The position numbers were made by a program, and so were the translations under genes. Source: Candidatus Binatia bacterium (GTDB taxonomy: Bacteria > Desulfobacterota_B > Binatia > UBA9968 > JAJDTQ01). From it: DNA of 39,778 nucleotides. Where the stretch lies: contig JAJDTQ010000248.1 of NCBI GenBank assembly GCA_022827045.1, positions 1 to 39,778 of the forward strand, written 5' to 3'. Of this stretch, positions 1 through 8,966 are shown one piece after another; within the stretch, counting starts at the first letter, position 1, and every line of letters starts with the position of its first letter. Under the pieces are notes generated by a model that saw only the letters and a list, made by a program, of their open reading frames with translations, searched no databases and was not told the origin of the DNA.

Positions 1-1176
1 GGATTGCCGGAGGGCCGGGAGTACCTGCGCTACTTCGATACCACGCCGGAGCAGTTCATCCTGGAGCACTTCGAGCACACCCGGGTGCGCGCGTTCATCG
101 GCTTCCTGGCGGTGATGCGCGGCTACGAGTTGGACGCGCCCAACACGGGATACCTGGTGCCGGCCATGATCGCCTGGGGAGTCAACCCGCAGCTCTGCCG
201 CGGCACCTCCCACGCCCTGGGTGACAACCTCGCGCACATGCTCTCGCACAACAGGGTGGACTACATCGAGGCCGTCGGCGTCGAGCGCATCCTGGTGGAT
301 GGGGGCCGCGCCACCGCCGTGGTGCTGGAGGACGGCACGGTGGTGCACGCGAAACGCTTCGTCGCCTCCAACGTCAACCCGGTGGAGACCTTCATCAAGC
401 TCGTGGGATCGGAGAACCTCGAACCGGAGTTCAGCGCCAAGGCGGCGGCGTTCAAGTTCTCCAAGACCACCCCGATCTTCGCCACCAACCTGGCCCTGAA
501 CGAGCGGCCCCGCTACATCACCGAGGACGAGCACCCGGAGGTGACCGACAGCTTCATGCACATCGTCGGGCTGGAGACCTACCAGGAGTTGCGCAACCTG
601 TTCGAGGACTGCCGCACCGGCCAGTTGCCGCGCAAGCCCTTCATGAACGGCGCCACGCCCTCTCATCACGACCCGACCCAGGCCCCGCCCGGCAAGGCCA
701 CCGCCTTCATGTGGCAGCTCTCGCCGTACAACCTGCGGGGCAATCCACTCAACTGGGACAAGGTCCGGGGCGAGTGGTTCGAGCGGCAACTGGGCGTATG
801 GCGCCAATACGCGCCGAACCTCACCGACGACAACATCCTATCACGCGACTCCACCACGCCGCTGGACATCGAGCGCCACGACCGCAACATGTACGAAGGC
901 GACTGGATGGTAGGTGAATACACGGGCGACCAGGCGCTGGAGAACCGCCCCTTCCCCGGCTGGGGACAGTACCGGACGCCCGTTTCCGGGCTCTACCTGT
1001 GCGGCTCCTCGTGCCATCCCGGCGGAAACATCACCGGCGCACCGGGATACAACGCGGCCCAGACCATCGCCCGGGACCTGGGGCTGAAGCTGTGGTGGGA
1101 GCCACTGGACCTCAGGCGGCAGCTTCGGGAGATGAACGAGCGGGCTGCGGCAGCGGACGCCAGCGCGGCGGGCTAG
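1..1176 (+). CDS. Phytoene-desaturase-like FAD-dependent oxidoreductase, 5'-truncated
   Basis: The reading frame is already open at base 1, so this is the C-terminal ~391 residues of a longer protein; the N-terminal Rossmann/FAD motif lies outside the window. About 70-130 codons in is the pattern of this family: a long run ending in a strand rich in Val/Asp/Gly (VLEDGTVV) followed by a VASNVNP-like segment, where an internal substrate-domain strand precedes the returning FAD domain. The C-terminus has the diagnostic GLYLCGSSCHPGG ... GAPGYNAA pattern, the second FAD-contacting motif of carotenoid desaturase/amine-oxidase-type flavoproteins. Such proteins oxidise or saturate C-C bonds, but many family members act outside carotenoid synthesis, and no carotenoid gene is present here. 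It leads a run of five same-strand genes, suggesting a role in the UbiD/SDR pathway. The family call is firm; the substrate is unknown. Confidence 0.85.
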   Translation, partial: GLPEGREYLRYFDTTPEQFILEHFEHTRVRAFIGFLAVMRGYELDAPNTGYLVPAMIAWGVNPQLCRGTSHALGDNLAHMLSHNRVDYIEAVGVERILVDGGRATAVVLEDGTVVHAKRFVASNVNPVETFIKLVGSENLEPEFSAKAAAFKFSKTTPIFATNLALNERPRYITEDEHPEVTDSFMHIVGLETYQELRNLFEDCRTGQLPRKPFMNGATPSHHDPTQAPPGKATAFMWQLSPYNLRGNPLNWDKVRGEWFERQLGVWRQYAPNLTDDNILSRDSTTPLDIERHDRNMYEGDWMVGEYTGDQALENRPFPGWGQYRTPVSGLYLCGSSCHPGGNITGAPGYNAAQTIARDLGLKLWWEPLDLRRQLREMNERAAAADASAAG

Positions 1177-1200
1177 GAGCCTGTCCGAGTAATCAAATAC

Positions 1201-1246
1201 AACCCCTTCTCCCTCTGGGAGAGGGTGGCCGAAGGCCGGGTGAGGG
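1201..1246. repeat. REP-like intergenic double hairpin
   Basis: Two short palindromes lie back to back between the flavoprotein and the first SDR: CCCTCT-GGG-AGAGGG (1211-1225) and GGCC-GAA-GGCC (1227-1237), followed by GGGTGAGGG. This arrangement resembles widely dispersed intergenic repeat elements of GC-rich bacteria. It could stabilise or attenuate the transcript between the two genes. Only one copy is in the window, so repeat status rests on resemblance. Confidence 0.5.
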
Positions 1247-1268
1247 CCTAGGGTGCGGGAACCAACGC

Positions 1269-2015
1269 ATGGGACGACTTGATGACAAAGTCGCCATCGT
1301 AACCGGCGGCGCGCGCAACATCGGAGCGGTCTATGCCAGGACCCTGGCGGCGGAAGGTGCCCGCGTGGTCATCGCGGACGTTCTGGACGGCACCACCACC
1401 GCCGTGGACATCAACCAGGCCGGCGGACAGGCCGTGGCTGTCGAGGTCGACGTCTCCCGGGAGGATGACACCCTGCGCATGGCGCGGACCGCCGTCGACG
1501 CCTTTGGAGGCATCGACATCCTGGTGAACAACGCCGCCATCTATGTAAGCATCAACCGGCGGCCGTTCCATGAGATCTCCGCCGAGGAATGGGACCGCGT
1601 CACGGCCGTCAACATCAAGGGCGTGTTTCTGTGCGCCAAGGCCGTGCTTCCCGCCATGCGTGAGCGGGGCGGCGGCAGAATCATCAACATCTCCTCCAAC
1701 ACGGTCATGGCCGGCACGCCGAACTTTCTTCACTACGTGGCATCCAAGGCCGCGCTGATCGGCATGACCCGCTCCATGGCGCGGGAGCTTGGAGGAGACC
1801 GCATCAACGTCAACGCCATCGCCCCCGGCCTGGTGGAGCACGACGGCCAGACCGTACCTGCCGAGATCTCGGCAAGCCGCGTCGAAGCCAGGTCGATCAA
1901 GCGCCGGCAGGTGCCCGGGGACCTCACCGGTGCGGTGCTCTATCTGGCCTCATCCGACAGCGATTTCGTCACCGGCCAGACCCTGGTCATCGACGGCGGC
2001 GACATCGTCTACTGA
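1269..2015 (+). CDS. SDR family NAD(P)-dependent oxidoreductase
   Basis: A 248-residue classical short-chain dehydrogenase. The nucleotide-binding glycine motif TGGARNIG lies near residues 12-19, the NNAA motif near 88-91, and the catalytic Ser with YVASK near 140-165. The C-terminus ends in the usual FVTGQTLVIDGGDIVY form. The ATG at 1269 is chosen because it starts directly before the beta-alpha-beta fold; the frame remains open further upstream but that part crosses the intergenic repeat. It should be cytoplasmic and interconvert a hydroxyl and a carbonyl group using NAD(P)H. It lies 36 bases before the UbiD gene and is probably co-transcribed with it. Glycine spacing TGGxxxxG is slightly shorter in glycines than the textbook TGxxxGxG. 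Substrate cannot be predicted. Confidence 0.9.
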   Translation: MGRLDDKVAIVTGGARNIGAVYARTLAAEGARVVIADVLDGTTTAVDINQAGGQAVAVEVDVSREDDTLRMARTAVDAFGGIDILVNNAAIYVSINRRPFHEISAEEWDRVTAVNIKGVFLCAKAVLPAMRERGGGRIINISSNTVMAGTPNFLHYVASKAALIGMTRSMARELGGDRINVNAIAPGLVEHDGQTVPAEISASRVEARSIKRRQVPGDLTGAVLYLASSDSDFVTGQTLVIDGGDIVY

Positions 2016-2051
2016 AGCCGTCACGCCGCCGAAAGCCCGGCCGGCACGCTC

Positions 2052-3497
2052 ATGGCCAAGAGTCTACGCACCTTCCTCGACGACCTGGGACGCCAGCGGC
2101 CCGGGGAGGTGGTCCACGTCACGCGCCCGGTGAACCCGGCGCGCCACGACGTCTCCGCCCTCGTCACGCAGCTCGCGGACCGGAAACAGTTCCCGGTGCT
2201 GCTCTTCGAGCGCCCCAGCGACCTCCACGGCAACACCTCCGAGATCCGCCTCGCCATGAACTGCGAAGTCTCCATGGGCAAGTTCCAGACCGCCCTCGGA
2301 GTGCCGCCGGAGACGAACCGGGCGGAGCTGGCGCTGGAATGCCTGAAGCGCGAGGCCAGCCCCATCGCGCCAACGGTGGTGGACCGGAGCCAGGCGCCTG
2401 TCAAGGAAGTCGTCCAGCGGGGCGCGGAGGTGGACCTTTTCGAGCTTCCGGTGATGCGGCATCACGCCCTGGACGGAGGCCCCTACATCGACATGCCCAG
2501 CCTGGGCCGGGACCGGAAGACCGGCGTCTACAACGTCTCCTACCACCGCATGGAGGTGAAGGACCGCAACCACACCGGCTTCTACCTGTCGCTCCAGCAC
2601 ATGTGGCGCATCTTCCGGGACTACGAGGACAACAGCGAGGAATGCCCGGTGGCGGCGGTCACCGGGCACCATCCGGCGTTCAACATCGGCGCCTGTTACC
2701 GCGGGCCTTTCGAGGCCGACGAGCTCGAAATTATCGGCGGCTATCTGCAAGAGCCGCTGCGGCTGACGCCATCGGAGACCTTCGGCGAGCGGCTGATGGT
2801 GCCGGCGGACGCCGAGATCGTCATCGAGGGGGTGCTGATTCCCGGGAAGCGCGTGGTGGAGGGCCCGTTCGGAGAGGTCCACGGATACGTCGGCCCCCAG
2901 GGTTTCCGGCAGGCGGCGGCGCTGGAGGTACGCGCCGTCACCCGCCGCCGGGACGCCATCCACCAGTCGGTCATCACTCCGGACGGCGACAAGCCCTGGA
3001 TGGACCTGGCGCGCGAGGGCGCCTACCTGCGCCGCTGCCGCGAGGCCGTGCCCGGGGTGACGGCGGTGTGCAAGAACGGCCGGCACGCGCTGATGAACGT
3101 GTTCATCGCCATGAAGAAGATGTCGGAGGGAGACCCGGGGCGCGCGGCGGCCGCGGCGTTGAGCTTCGACCAGTGCAAGCACGTGTTCATCTTCGACGAC
3201 GACATCGACGTCTACAATCCCACCGAGATCCTGTGGGCCCTGGCTACGCGGGTCCAGCCGCACCGGCAGGTGTCGCTCATCACCGACCTCATGCGCGGCC
3301 CCCTGATCGACCCTTCCATGGACGAGGGCATCCGCACCTCGGCCATGATCGTCGATGCCACGCGGCCGTTGGACAGGCCCTTCTCGCCCGTGTCCAAGTG
3401 TCCCGAAGAGGCGCTGAGGCGGGTCCGACCGGAAGACTACCTGCCGCGCGAGGTTCTCGACGCGATCCCGGTGGACCGCACCACCTACTGGAGCTGA
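2052..3497 (+). CDS. UbiD family decarboxylase
   Basis: A 481-residue protein of the UbiD family, which reversibly decarboxylates aromatic or alpha,beta-unsaturated acids with prenylated FMN. Visible hallmarks are the GVYNVSYHRMEVKDRNHTG stretch (about 158-176), which aligns with the cofactor and metal-binding Asn/Arg region, and EGPFGEVHGY (270-279), which carries the conserved glutamates. Length fits the 450-500 residues usual for the family. prFMN is made by UbiX, and no ubiX is visible in this window, so it must come from elsewhere. The gene sits between an SDR and an NMT1-like protein rather than with ubiquinone genes, so a catabolic decarboxylase is more likely than ubiquinone synthesis; no gene symbol is given for that reason. 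No strong ribosome-binding site precedes the ATG. Confidence 0.92.
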   Translation: MAKSLRTFLDDLGRQRPGEVVHVTRPVNPARHDVSALVTQLADRKQFPVLLFERPSDLHGNTSEIRLAMNCEVSMGKFQTALGVPPETNRAELALECLKREASPIAPTVVDRSQAPVKEVVQRGAEVDLFELPVMRHHALDGGPYIDMPSLGRDRKTGVYNVSYHRMEVKDRNHTGFYLSLQHMWRIFRDYEDNSEECPVAAVTGHHPAFNIGACYRGPFEADELEIIGGYLQEPLRLTPSETFGERLMVPADAEIVIEGVLIPGKRVVEGPFGEVHGYVGPQGFRQAAALEVRAVTRRRDAIHQSVITPDGDKPWMDLAREGAYLRRCREAVPGVTAVCKNGRHALMNVFIAMKKMSEGDPGRAAAAALSFDQCKHVFIFDDDIDVYNPTEILWALATRVQPHRQVSLITDLMRGPLIDPSMDEGIRTSAMIVDATRPLDRPFSPVSKCPEEALRRVRPEDYLPREVLDAIPVDRTTYWS

Positions 3498-3637
3498 GGC
3501 TTTGCAACGGCCCGGGCGCGGGCGGGTTTGCCCCCGGCACGCCGTGCACGGGACAGTCGGCTGGACGCGTTTTTGCATCGGCGTAACGAATCGGGTACAT
3601 CCTGACGCGGACCCACCGACTACACGAAAGGACTCTT

Positions 3638-4561
3638 ATGCGCATAGGACTGCCGGACTTCGTCTCGAACTCGTACTTTCCCGCCATTGCCGCGGTGGAG
3701 CTGGGTTTCTTCAAGGCCGAGGGGCTGGACATGGAGCTGGAGCCCATCTTTCCGGTGCCGGCGACCTTCGAGGCCCTGAGGGACCACAAGCTGGACTTCG
3801 TGGCCGCCTCGTCCCACGCCACCCTCACCAGGTTCCCGGACTGGAAGGGCGCCAAGCTGTTGGCCGCGCTGGCCCAGCACATGTACTGGTTTCTCGTGCT
3901 GCGGTCGGACCTGGGGGCCAAGCGGGGCGACGTCGAGGCCGTCAGGGGGCTCCGCATCGGCGCCGCGCCGGGGGTCGATCTGGGGCTCAAGCGGATGCTG
4001 GCGGCCGCCGGCCTGGACCCCGAGGCAGACAACATCCAGATCGCACCGGTGCCCGGGGCTACCGCGCCCGGCGTCTCCTTCGGCGTAACCGCGGCCAAGG
4101 CCCTCTCCGAGGGCGCCATCGACGGTTTCTGGGCCAACGGCATGGGCGCGGAGGTGGCGGTCCTGCAAGGCGCCGGCACCATCATTCTCGACATACGGCG
4201 CGGCGAAGGGCCGGCCGAAGCCCGTGGCTACACGTTCCCCGCGCTGATCACCTCGGACCGGGTGATCGCCGACGACCCCGACGCGGCGGCGGCCGCGGTG
4301 CGGGCGCTGGTCAAGACCCAACGGGCGCTTGCGGAGAACCCGCAGCGGGCGGCGGAGGTGGGCAAGGCGCTGTACCCGCCCCATGAGGCCGGGCTCATCG
4401 CAACCCTCATCGAACGCGACGTCCCCTACTACGATCCGCGGATTCCCGAACCGGTGGTGGAGAGCATGAACCGCTTCGCGCAGGATATCGGCCTGCTGGC
4501 CGCACCGGTGGCCTACGAGGATGTGGTGGCCGTACAGTTCAGCCACCTGTGGGAAGGTTGA
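3638..4561 (+). CDS. NMT1/THI5-like substrate-binding domain protein without signal peptide
   Basis: A 307-residue protein of the NMT1/THI5/SsuA periplasmic-binding fold. The N-terminus begins straight into the fold (IGLPDFVSNSYFPAIAAVELG, the typical 'approach of ligand' strand, then FFKAEGLDMEL), with later segments such as LDFVAASSHATL and GLRIGAAPG matching the second lobe. These proteins normally bind nitrate, sulfonate, taurine, thiamine precursors or aromatic acids outside the cell. Here no signal sequence exists: GAAAGGAC sits at a normal distance before the ATG at 3638, so the start is well supported. The protein should therefore be cytoplasmic unless exported otherwise. No ABC permease or ATPase is adjacent. 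It may be a ligand sensor or an enzyme using the binding fold. Family call is strong, role unknown. Confidence 0.85.
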   Translation: MRIGLPDFVSNSYFPAIAAVELGFFKAEGLDMELEPIFPVPATFEALRDHKLDFVAASSHATLTRFPDWKGAKLLAALAQHMYWFLVLRSDLGAKRGDVEAVRGLRIGAAPGVDLGLKRMLAAAGLDPEADNIQIAPVPGATAPGVSFGVTAAKALSEGAIDGFWANGMGAEVAVLQGAGTIILDIRRGEGPAEARGYTFPALITSDRVIADDPDAAAAAVRALVKTQRALAENPQRAAEVGKALYPPHEAGLIATLIERDVPYYDPRIPEPVVESMNRFAQDIGLLAAPVAYEDVVAVQFSHLWEG

Positions 4562-4573
4562 GGAGACCTTGGG

Positions 4574-4611
4574 GTCCTTCGACTTCGCTCCGCTACGCTC
4601 AGGACGAACGG
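4574..4611. repeat. Dispersed-type intergenic repeat
   Basis: A short block rich in CTTCG and GCT steps, flanked by the inverted arms GTCCT and AGGAC, lies between the NMT1-like gene and the second SDR. It resembles a dispersed intergenic element often seen in genomes of uncultured bacteria. There is a single copy here, so the assignment is by recall of such elements and not by repetition in this window. Confidence 0.4.
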
Positions 4612-4652
4612 AAGATAATCCAGCACTACCCGATTGACGGAAGGAAACACCC

Positions 4653-5441
4653 ATGGACCTGTCACGCTTTTCTCTGGAAGGACGCACCACCATCATCACT
4701 GGCGGTAGCGGCGGCATCGGCCGCGCCTGCGCGCTGGCTTTCGCCAATGCCGGCTCCAATGTCATGATCGCCTCGCTCCCGGCTGAGTCCATACCGCCGG
4801 TGGTCCAGGAGATCGAAGCCCTGGGCGTCCAGGCCGCCGGGCTGGCGGTGGACGTCAGCGAAGAAGACCAGGTCAAGGAGATGGTCGCCGCCACCCTGGA
4901 ACGGTTCGGCCGCGTCGACGCCCTCCTGAACGTCGCCGGAGGTTCCTACAGCCGCAACCCGGAGATGCCGGCGTTCCAGCGTGGAACGCTGCTGGAGCTC
5001 TCGCCCGAGGACTTCATGGGGGTCTATGACGTCAACGCCAAGACGGCGTTCCTCTGCTCCAAGACAGTGGTGCCGCACATGAAGGAACGCGGCAAGGGCG
5101 CCATCGTCAACATCGGCTCCATCTCCGGCCGCTCCACCAAGCACGAGCGTCCGAACATGGCCGCCTACGGCACGTCCAAGGCCGCGGTCATGAACCTGAC
5201 CTTTCATATGGCCAACCAGTGGGGGCCGGAGGTGCGGGTGAACGCGGTGGCGCCGGGAATCATCGATACCCCGCGGCCGGGAGGGACGAGCCTCGCGCGC
5301 ATGGAGTCGGAAGGGCTTGAGAACATCGCGCTCGGGCGGCACGGCAAGGCCGACGAGGTGGCCGGCGCGGTGCTGTTCCTGGCCTCCGACGCGGCTTCGT
5401 TCGTCAACGGCTCGGTGTTGGACGTCAACGGCGGCGAATAG
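4653..5441 (+). CDS. SDR family NAD(P)-dependent oxidoreductase
   Basis: A 262-residue classical SDR. The cofactor motif TGGSGGIG is at about 16-23, NVAGG near 90, and the catalytic Ser with YGTSK around 150-175 (the segment GSISGRSTKHERPNMAAYGTSK). The C-terminal VNGSVLDVNGGE is the standard SDR ending. A GGAAGG ribosome-binding site precedes ATG 4653. This is the last gene of the + strand run from base 1 and converges on prc 19 bases downstream; no terminator hairpin is visible between them. It is not a close copy of the first SDR, so it probably handles a different step. Reaction: NAD(P)-linked alcohol/ketone interconversion, substrate unknown. Confidence 0.9.
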   Translation: MDLSRFSLEGRTTIITGGSGGIGRACALAFANAGSNVMIASLPAESIPPVVQEIEALGVQAAGLAVDVSEEDQVKEMVAATLERFGRVDALLNVAGGSYSRNPEMPAFQRGTLLELSPEDFMGVYDVNAKTAFLCSKTVVPHMKERGKGAIVNIGSISGRSTKHERPNMAAYGTSKAAVMNLTFHMANQWGPEVRVNAVAPGIIDTPRPGGTSLARMESEGLENIALGRHGKADEVAGAVLFLASDAASFVNGSVLDVNGGE

Positions 5442-5460
5442 CCCGCAACCGGACAGGACA

Positions 5461-7584
5461 CTAGCTTCCCGTCTGCGTGGATGGGGTGGCGGCCGCGGTC
5501 CTCTTCAGGTCCACAAGATCCGCCAGGATGTTGGCGGCTTCGTCGAGCAGCGGATCGTCCTGCGATGCGGCGGAGGCGGTCTTCTTCTCGTTGTGGGCCT
5601 CCAGCTCGGCGAAGCTCGCGAAGGGTTTTTCGCCCCTGGCCACACGGCGGGTGTTCTCGCTCTTCAGCTCCCGGCGCTCGTCGCCCTTCTGTCTCTCCCT
5701 CCTCGTCTTCTCGCTCAGCGAGATGGCGGTTTCCCGCCGCCCCCGTTCGAGACGGGCAATGCGCGCCTTCAGGTGGACGAAGTCCGGGTCCAGGCTCGCG
5801 CGCCGATGGTGCCGCACCGCCAGCGCATCGACGTATGACGTAGTCTCTCCGGCCCGGTCGTATCTGGCCTTGTCAATGGAGTCCCATGCCAGCGCATTGT
5901 CGAGAGAGCTCTCCCCCACTTCCGTCTTGTCGATGACGCCCGGAAGCTCGATGTCGGGAATCACGCCGCGATGCTGCGTGCTGTCCCCGGAGATACGGTA
6001 GAACTTGGCCTGGGTGAGCTTCAGTTGACCCTGGCGACCCCCACGGATCGGGATCAGGGTCTGCACCGTCCCCTTGCCGAAGGTCTGTCCACCCAGCACC
6101 AGACCCCTGCCGTAGTCCTGAAGCGCTCCCGCGAAGATTTCCGAAGCCGACGCGCTGAGACGGTTCACCAGGACGGCCAAGGGCCCGCGGTAGACGATGC
6201 CCGGATCCGGATCCGAATGAACGCGAATGATCCCGCGGCCGTCGCGGACCTGCACCACCGGGCCCTTCCTGATGAACAGGCCGACAAGCGAGATGGCCTC
6301 CTGAAGCGCGCCGCCGCCGTTGTCGCGCAGATCGATGACGATCCCGCCGACCCCGGCATCCTTGAGCTCCGAGATCAGCCGTCTCACGTCTCCGGTGGTG
6401 CTCTTGTAGTTGCGGTCGCCGGCACGAAGAGCGGCGAAATCCACGTAGAACGTCGGCAGCCGGATGACCCCGATCTTCTGGGTGCGCCCCGAGACCTTGA
6501 CATCCAGAATCCTGCTGCTGGCCTGCTGTTCCTTCAGGTCCACCTTGTTGCGGACGATCCGGATGATCCTGCGCTCCCCCGTCGCGCCCACGTTGGGGAT
6601 GATGTCCAGACGGACGGTGGTCTCCTTGGGTCCGCGGATCAGGCTTACGACCTCGTCCAGGCGCATCCCCAGGATGTCTACCATCTCCCCTTCCTCGCCC
6701 TGAGCGACGCCGACGATGCGATCCCCGGGTTGCAGGTCGCCGGCCTTGTCGGCGGGTCCCCCCGGAACCAGCCGCACCACCTTGACGCTCTCGCCGTCGG
6801 CCTGCAGCACGGCGCCGATGCCCTCCAGCGACAGGCTCATGTGAATGTTGAAGTTTTCGCTCTGATGAGGCGGAGAATAAGCCGTATGTGGATCGATGGC
6901 CCGCAGGAACGAGTTCATGTACACGCGGAATACGTCGGTCTGGTTGCTCTGGGCGAGCCGCTTCAACTGGTTGTCGTAGCGCCGCCTAAGCGCGGTCCGG
7001 AGCTCTCCCCGCTCGGTTCCCGCCAACAGGCCGTTCAACACGTCGCCCTTGACCTGCCTGTGCCAACGCCCCCTCAGCTCGGTTACGGACGCGGCCCAGG
7101 TGGCATTCTGCCGCGCGAGACTCTCCTCCTTCCCGAAGTCAAGGGTGTCGAACTCCTCGTCGAGGACGCGAATCACGAACCGGAATCGTTCGGCCACCCG
7201 CCGGCGGTAGCGGTTGAAGATGTTGAAGGCGGGTTTCAGTTCTCCAACCTTGAGCAGGTCGTCGAACCGTTCCCTCAAGGGTTCGAACTCCGCGACATCG
7301 GCGGCCAGGAAATAGCTGCGCGTGCGGTCAAGGGTGCGGAGGTATTCGTTGAAGATCCTGCCCGAGGCCTGATCGTTCAACTTGATGCGCGTGTAGTGGC
7401 CGTTGGTGAGCCTTTCCAGGATCTCCTTTCCGATCGCCGACTGTTGGCGGTCGGGGGAAAGGACCGCGAGTGCCGGCTCGGCAGCCGATTGAGCCGACGC
7501 AAAGCCCGGAGGCAGCCAAAGAACCACCGCAAAGGCTGCGAACCAGCGCCTGAAACGTAAACGCGCGTGATCCATTCGTGTCAC
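5461..7584 (-). CDS. prc: Tail-specific (carboxy-terminal) protease Prc
   Basis: A 707-residue S41 protease. A signal peptide is visible: basic start, hydrophobic core ending in a FASAQS-type cleavage region near residue 32. Then come an N-terminal Prc domain, a PDZ domain at about 240-330 (LSLEGIGAVL ... GGPADKAGDLQPGDRI) and the peptidase core. The catalytic Ser/Lys pair is readable as SASASEI (Ser about 479) and FGKGT (Lys 504), with the 25-residue spacing of the enterobacterial enzyme. The C-terminal helical extension is also of Prc type, and length is close to the E. coli 682 residues. It trims or degrades periplasmic proteins by their C-termini, notably murein-hydrolase regulators in E. 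coli. Start is uncertain: GTG at 7584 or ATG at 7575; neither has a strong ribosome-binding site. Confidence 0.95.
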   Translation of the reverse strand: MTRMDHARLRFRRWFAAFAVVLWLPPGFASAQSAAEPALAVLSPDRQQSAIGKEILERLTNGHYTRIKLNDQASGRIFNEYLRTLDRTRSYFLAADVAEFEPLRERFDDLLKVGELKPAFNIFNRYRRRVAERFRFVIRVLDEEFDTLDFGKEESLARQNATWAASVTELRGRWHRQVKGDVLNGLLAGTERGELRTALRRRYDNQLKRLAQSNQTDVFRVYMNSFLRAIDPHTAYSPPHQSENFNIHMSLSLEGIGAVLQADGESVKVVRLVPGGPADKAGDLQPGDRIVGVAQGEEGEMVDILGMRLDEVVSLIRGPKETTVRLDIIPNVGATGERRIIRIVRNKVDLKEQQASSRILDVKVSGRTQKIGVIRLPTFYVDFAALRAGDRNYKSTTGDVRRLISELKDAGVGGIVIDLRDNGGGALQEAISLVGLFIRKGPVVQVRDGRGIIRVHSDPDPGIVYRGPLAVLVNRLSASASEIFAGALQDYGRGLVLGGQTFGKGTVQTLIPIRGGRQGQLKLTQAKFYRISGDSTQHRGVIPDIELPGVIDKTEVGESSLDNALAWDSIDKARYDRAGETTSYVDALAVRHHRRASLDPDFVHLKARIARLERGRRETAISLSEKTRRERQKGDERRELKSENTRRVARGEKPFASFAELEAHNEKKTASAASQDDPLLDEAANILADLVDLKRTAAATPSTQTGS

Positions 7585-7776
7585 TTGACCGGAGCGGGAC
7601 CCTGGTATCGCACCGGTCGGTTCCGTACCATTGCCGATAGTTTAGTCCAAGGACTCCCCGCCATCAAGAAGAAACCGGGCGGTCGCGCCGTCGGCGAGGG
7701 AAAATCGTGTTGCTTCACGGAGTCTTTCACGTTAGCTTTGAAATCATAGCATTTCGTGTCGCAAGGAGCGTAACTC

Positions 7777-8931
7777 GTGGAACTGCCGCGCAATCCCACT
7801 CGCGCCGTGCGCATCGGCTCCACCGTGATCGGGGGAAACCACCCCATCGCGGTTCAAAGCATGTGCGCGACCCACACCCAGGACGTCGAAGCGACCGTGG
7901 AGCAGGTCAACGACCTCGCTCGCGCCGGCGCCGACGTGGTGCGCATCGCGGTGGACAGCAAAAGGGATGCGGCCGCGCTGGCGGAGATCCGGGACGCCAC
8001 CGAGGCGAACCTTTCCGTGGACCTGCAGGAGAACTACCGGCTCGCCGCCGTGGTGGCGCCCCACGTGGACAAGATCCGCTACAACCCCGGCCACCTCTAC
8101 CACCACGAGAAGCAGAAGCCCTGGCAGGACAAGGTCAGGTTCCTGGTAGAAGTGGCGGCGGCCAACGACTGCGCCATGCGCGTGGGAGTGAACTGCGGCT
8201 CGGTGGATCCGGCCCAGCAGGAGAAGTTTCCCGAGGACGACTCCATCTCGCCGATGCTCGCCAGCGCATGGGAACACTGCGAGCTGCTGGACAGCCTGGG
8301 CTACACCCGCTACTGCGTCTCGCTCAAGGACTCGGACCCGGCCAAGGTCATCGAGGTCAACAAGCGGTTCGCGGCGCAGCGGCCGGACATTCCGCTGCAC
8401 CTCGGCGTCACCGAGGCGGGGCTGCCGCCGGACGGCATCATCAAGACCCGCATCGCCTTCGAGCAGCTCATCAGCCGGGGTATCGGCGACACCATACGGG
8501 TGTCGTTGACGGTCCCCAATCCGCGGAAAACCGAGGAGATCGCCGCCGGACGCGAGATCCTGGAAGACATCGCGGAGGGCCGTGTGCGTAGCGTCGTGGA
8601 CTACGGCCGCGACAGCCTGAACATCATCAGCTGTCCGAGCTGCTCCCGGGTGGAGAACGAGAACTTCGTGGAGCTGGCGCAGCAGGTCAAGGAGATGACC
8701 GCCTACGCCGCCGAGCACGCCATCACCATCGCGGTCATGGGATGCCGGGTGAACGGACCCGGCGAAACCGACGACGCCGACCTGGGGCTGTGGTGCGGGC
8801 CGAAGTTCGTCAACCTCAAGCGCGGCAGCGAGCCGCTGGGAGCCTTTCCCTACGACGAGATCCTGCCGCGCCTCAGGGAAGAGCTGGACGCCATGATCGT
8901 GCGGCGCGCCGACGCGGGCGCCGCCGGCTGA
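7777..8931 (+). CDS. ispG: 4-hydroxy-3-methylbut-2-enyl diphosphate synthase IspG
   Basis: A 384-residue IspG/GcpE, the penultimate enzyme of the MEP isoprenoid pathway, reducing MEcPP to HMBPP with a [4Fe-4S] cluster. Cluster cysteines are readable: ISCPSC (Cys286, Cys289) and [10 protein letters not shown] (Cys323), the last followed by catalytic Glu330, with the same spacing as E. coli. The GTG at 7777 has AAGGAG six to eight bases upstream. The N-terminal barrel is unusual: where E. coli has a conserved His-Phe-Asp-Tyr-Arg stretch this protein reads LQENYR, and an extra [11 protein letters not shown] region follows the NPG motif. It is therefore a divergent IspG subfamily rather than the enterobacterial type. 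Followed by dus at 35 bases, likely one transcript. The ~190 bases separating it from divergent prc must hold the promoters, but no convincing pair of boxes is seen. Confidence 0.95.
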   Translation: MELPRNPTRAVRIGSTVIGGNHPIAVQSMCATHTQDVEATVEQVNDLARAGADVVRIAVDSKRDAAALAEIRDATEANLSVDLQENYRLAAVVAPHVDKIRYNPGHLYHHEKQKPWQDKVRFLVEVAAANDCAMRVGVNCGSVDPAQQEKFPEDDSISPMLASAWEHCELLDSLGYTRYCVSLKDSDPAKVIEVNKRFAAQRPDIPLHLGVTEAGLPPDGIIKTRIAFEQLISRGIGDTIRVSLTVPNPRKTEEIAAGREILEDIAEGRVRSVVDYGRDSLNIISCPSCSRVENENFVELAQQVKEMTAYAAEHAITIAVMGCRVNGPGETDDADLGLWCGPKFVNLKRGSEPLGAFPYDEILPRLREELDAMIVRRADAGAAG

Positions 8932-8966
8932 CGCCCTTGCGGAGGGCACCCCTCCCCTTTTTCGCC

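Noticed and set aside
2064..3578. A 504-codon open frame on the - strand opposite the UbiD gene
   Set aside because: His/Arg/Val-rich shadow of the UbiD frame, with no recognisable family.
3498..3637. GC-rich stretch between the UbiD gene and the NMT1-like gene as a riboswitch or terminator
   Set aside because: No convincing stem with tail and no recognisable riboswitch core.
5971..7560. A 529-codon open frame on the + strand opposite prc
   Set aside because: Antisense to a clear Prc protease; composition is that of a GC-rich shadow frame with no domain recognisable.
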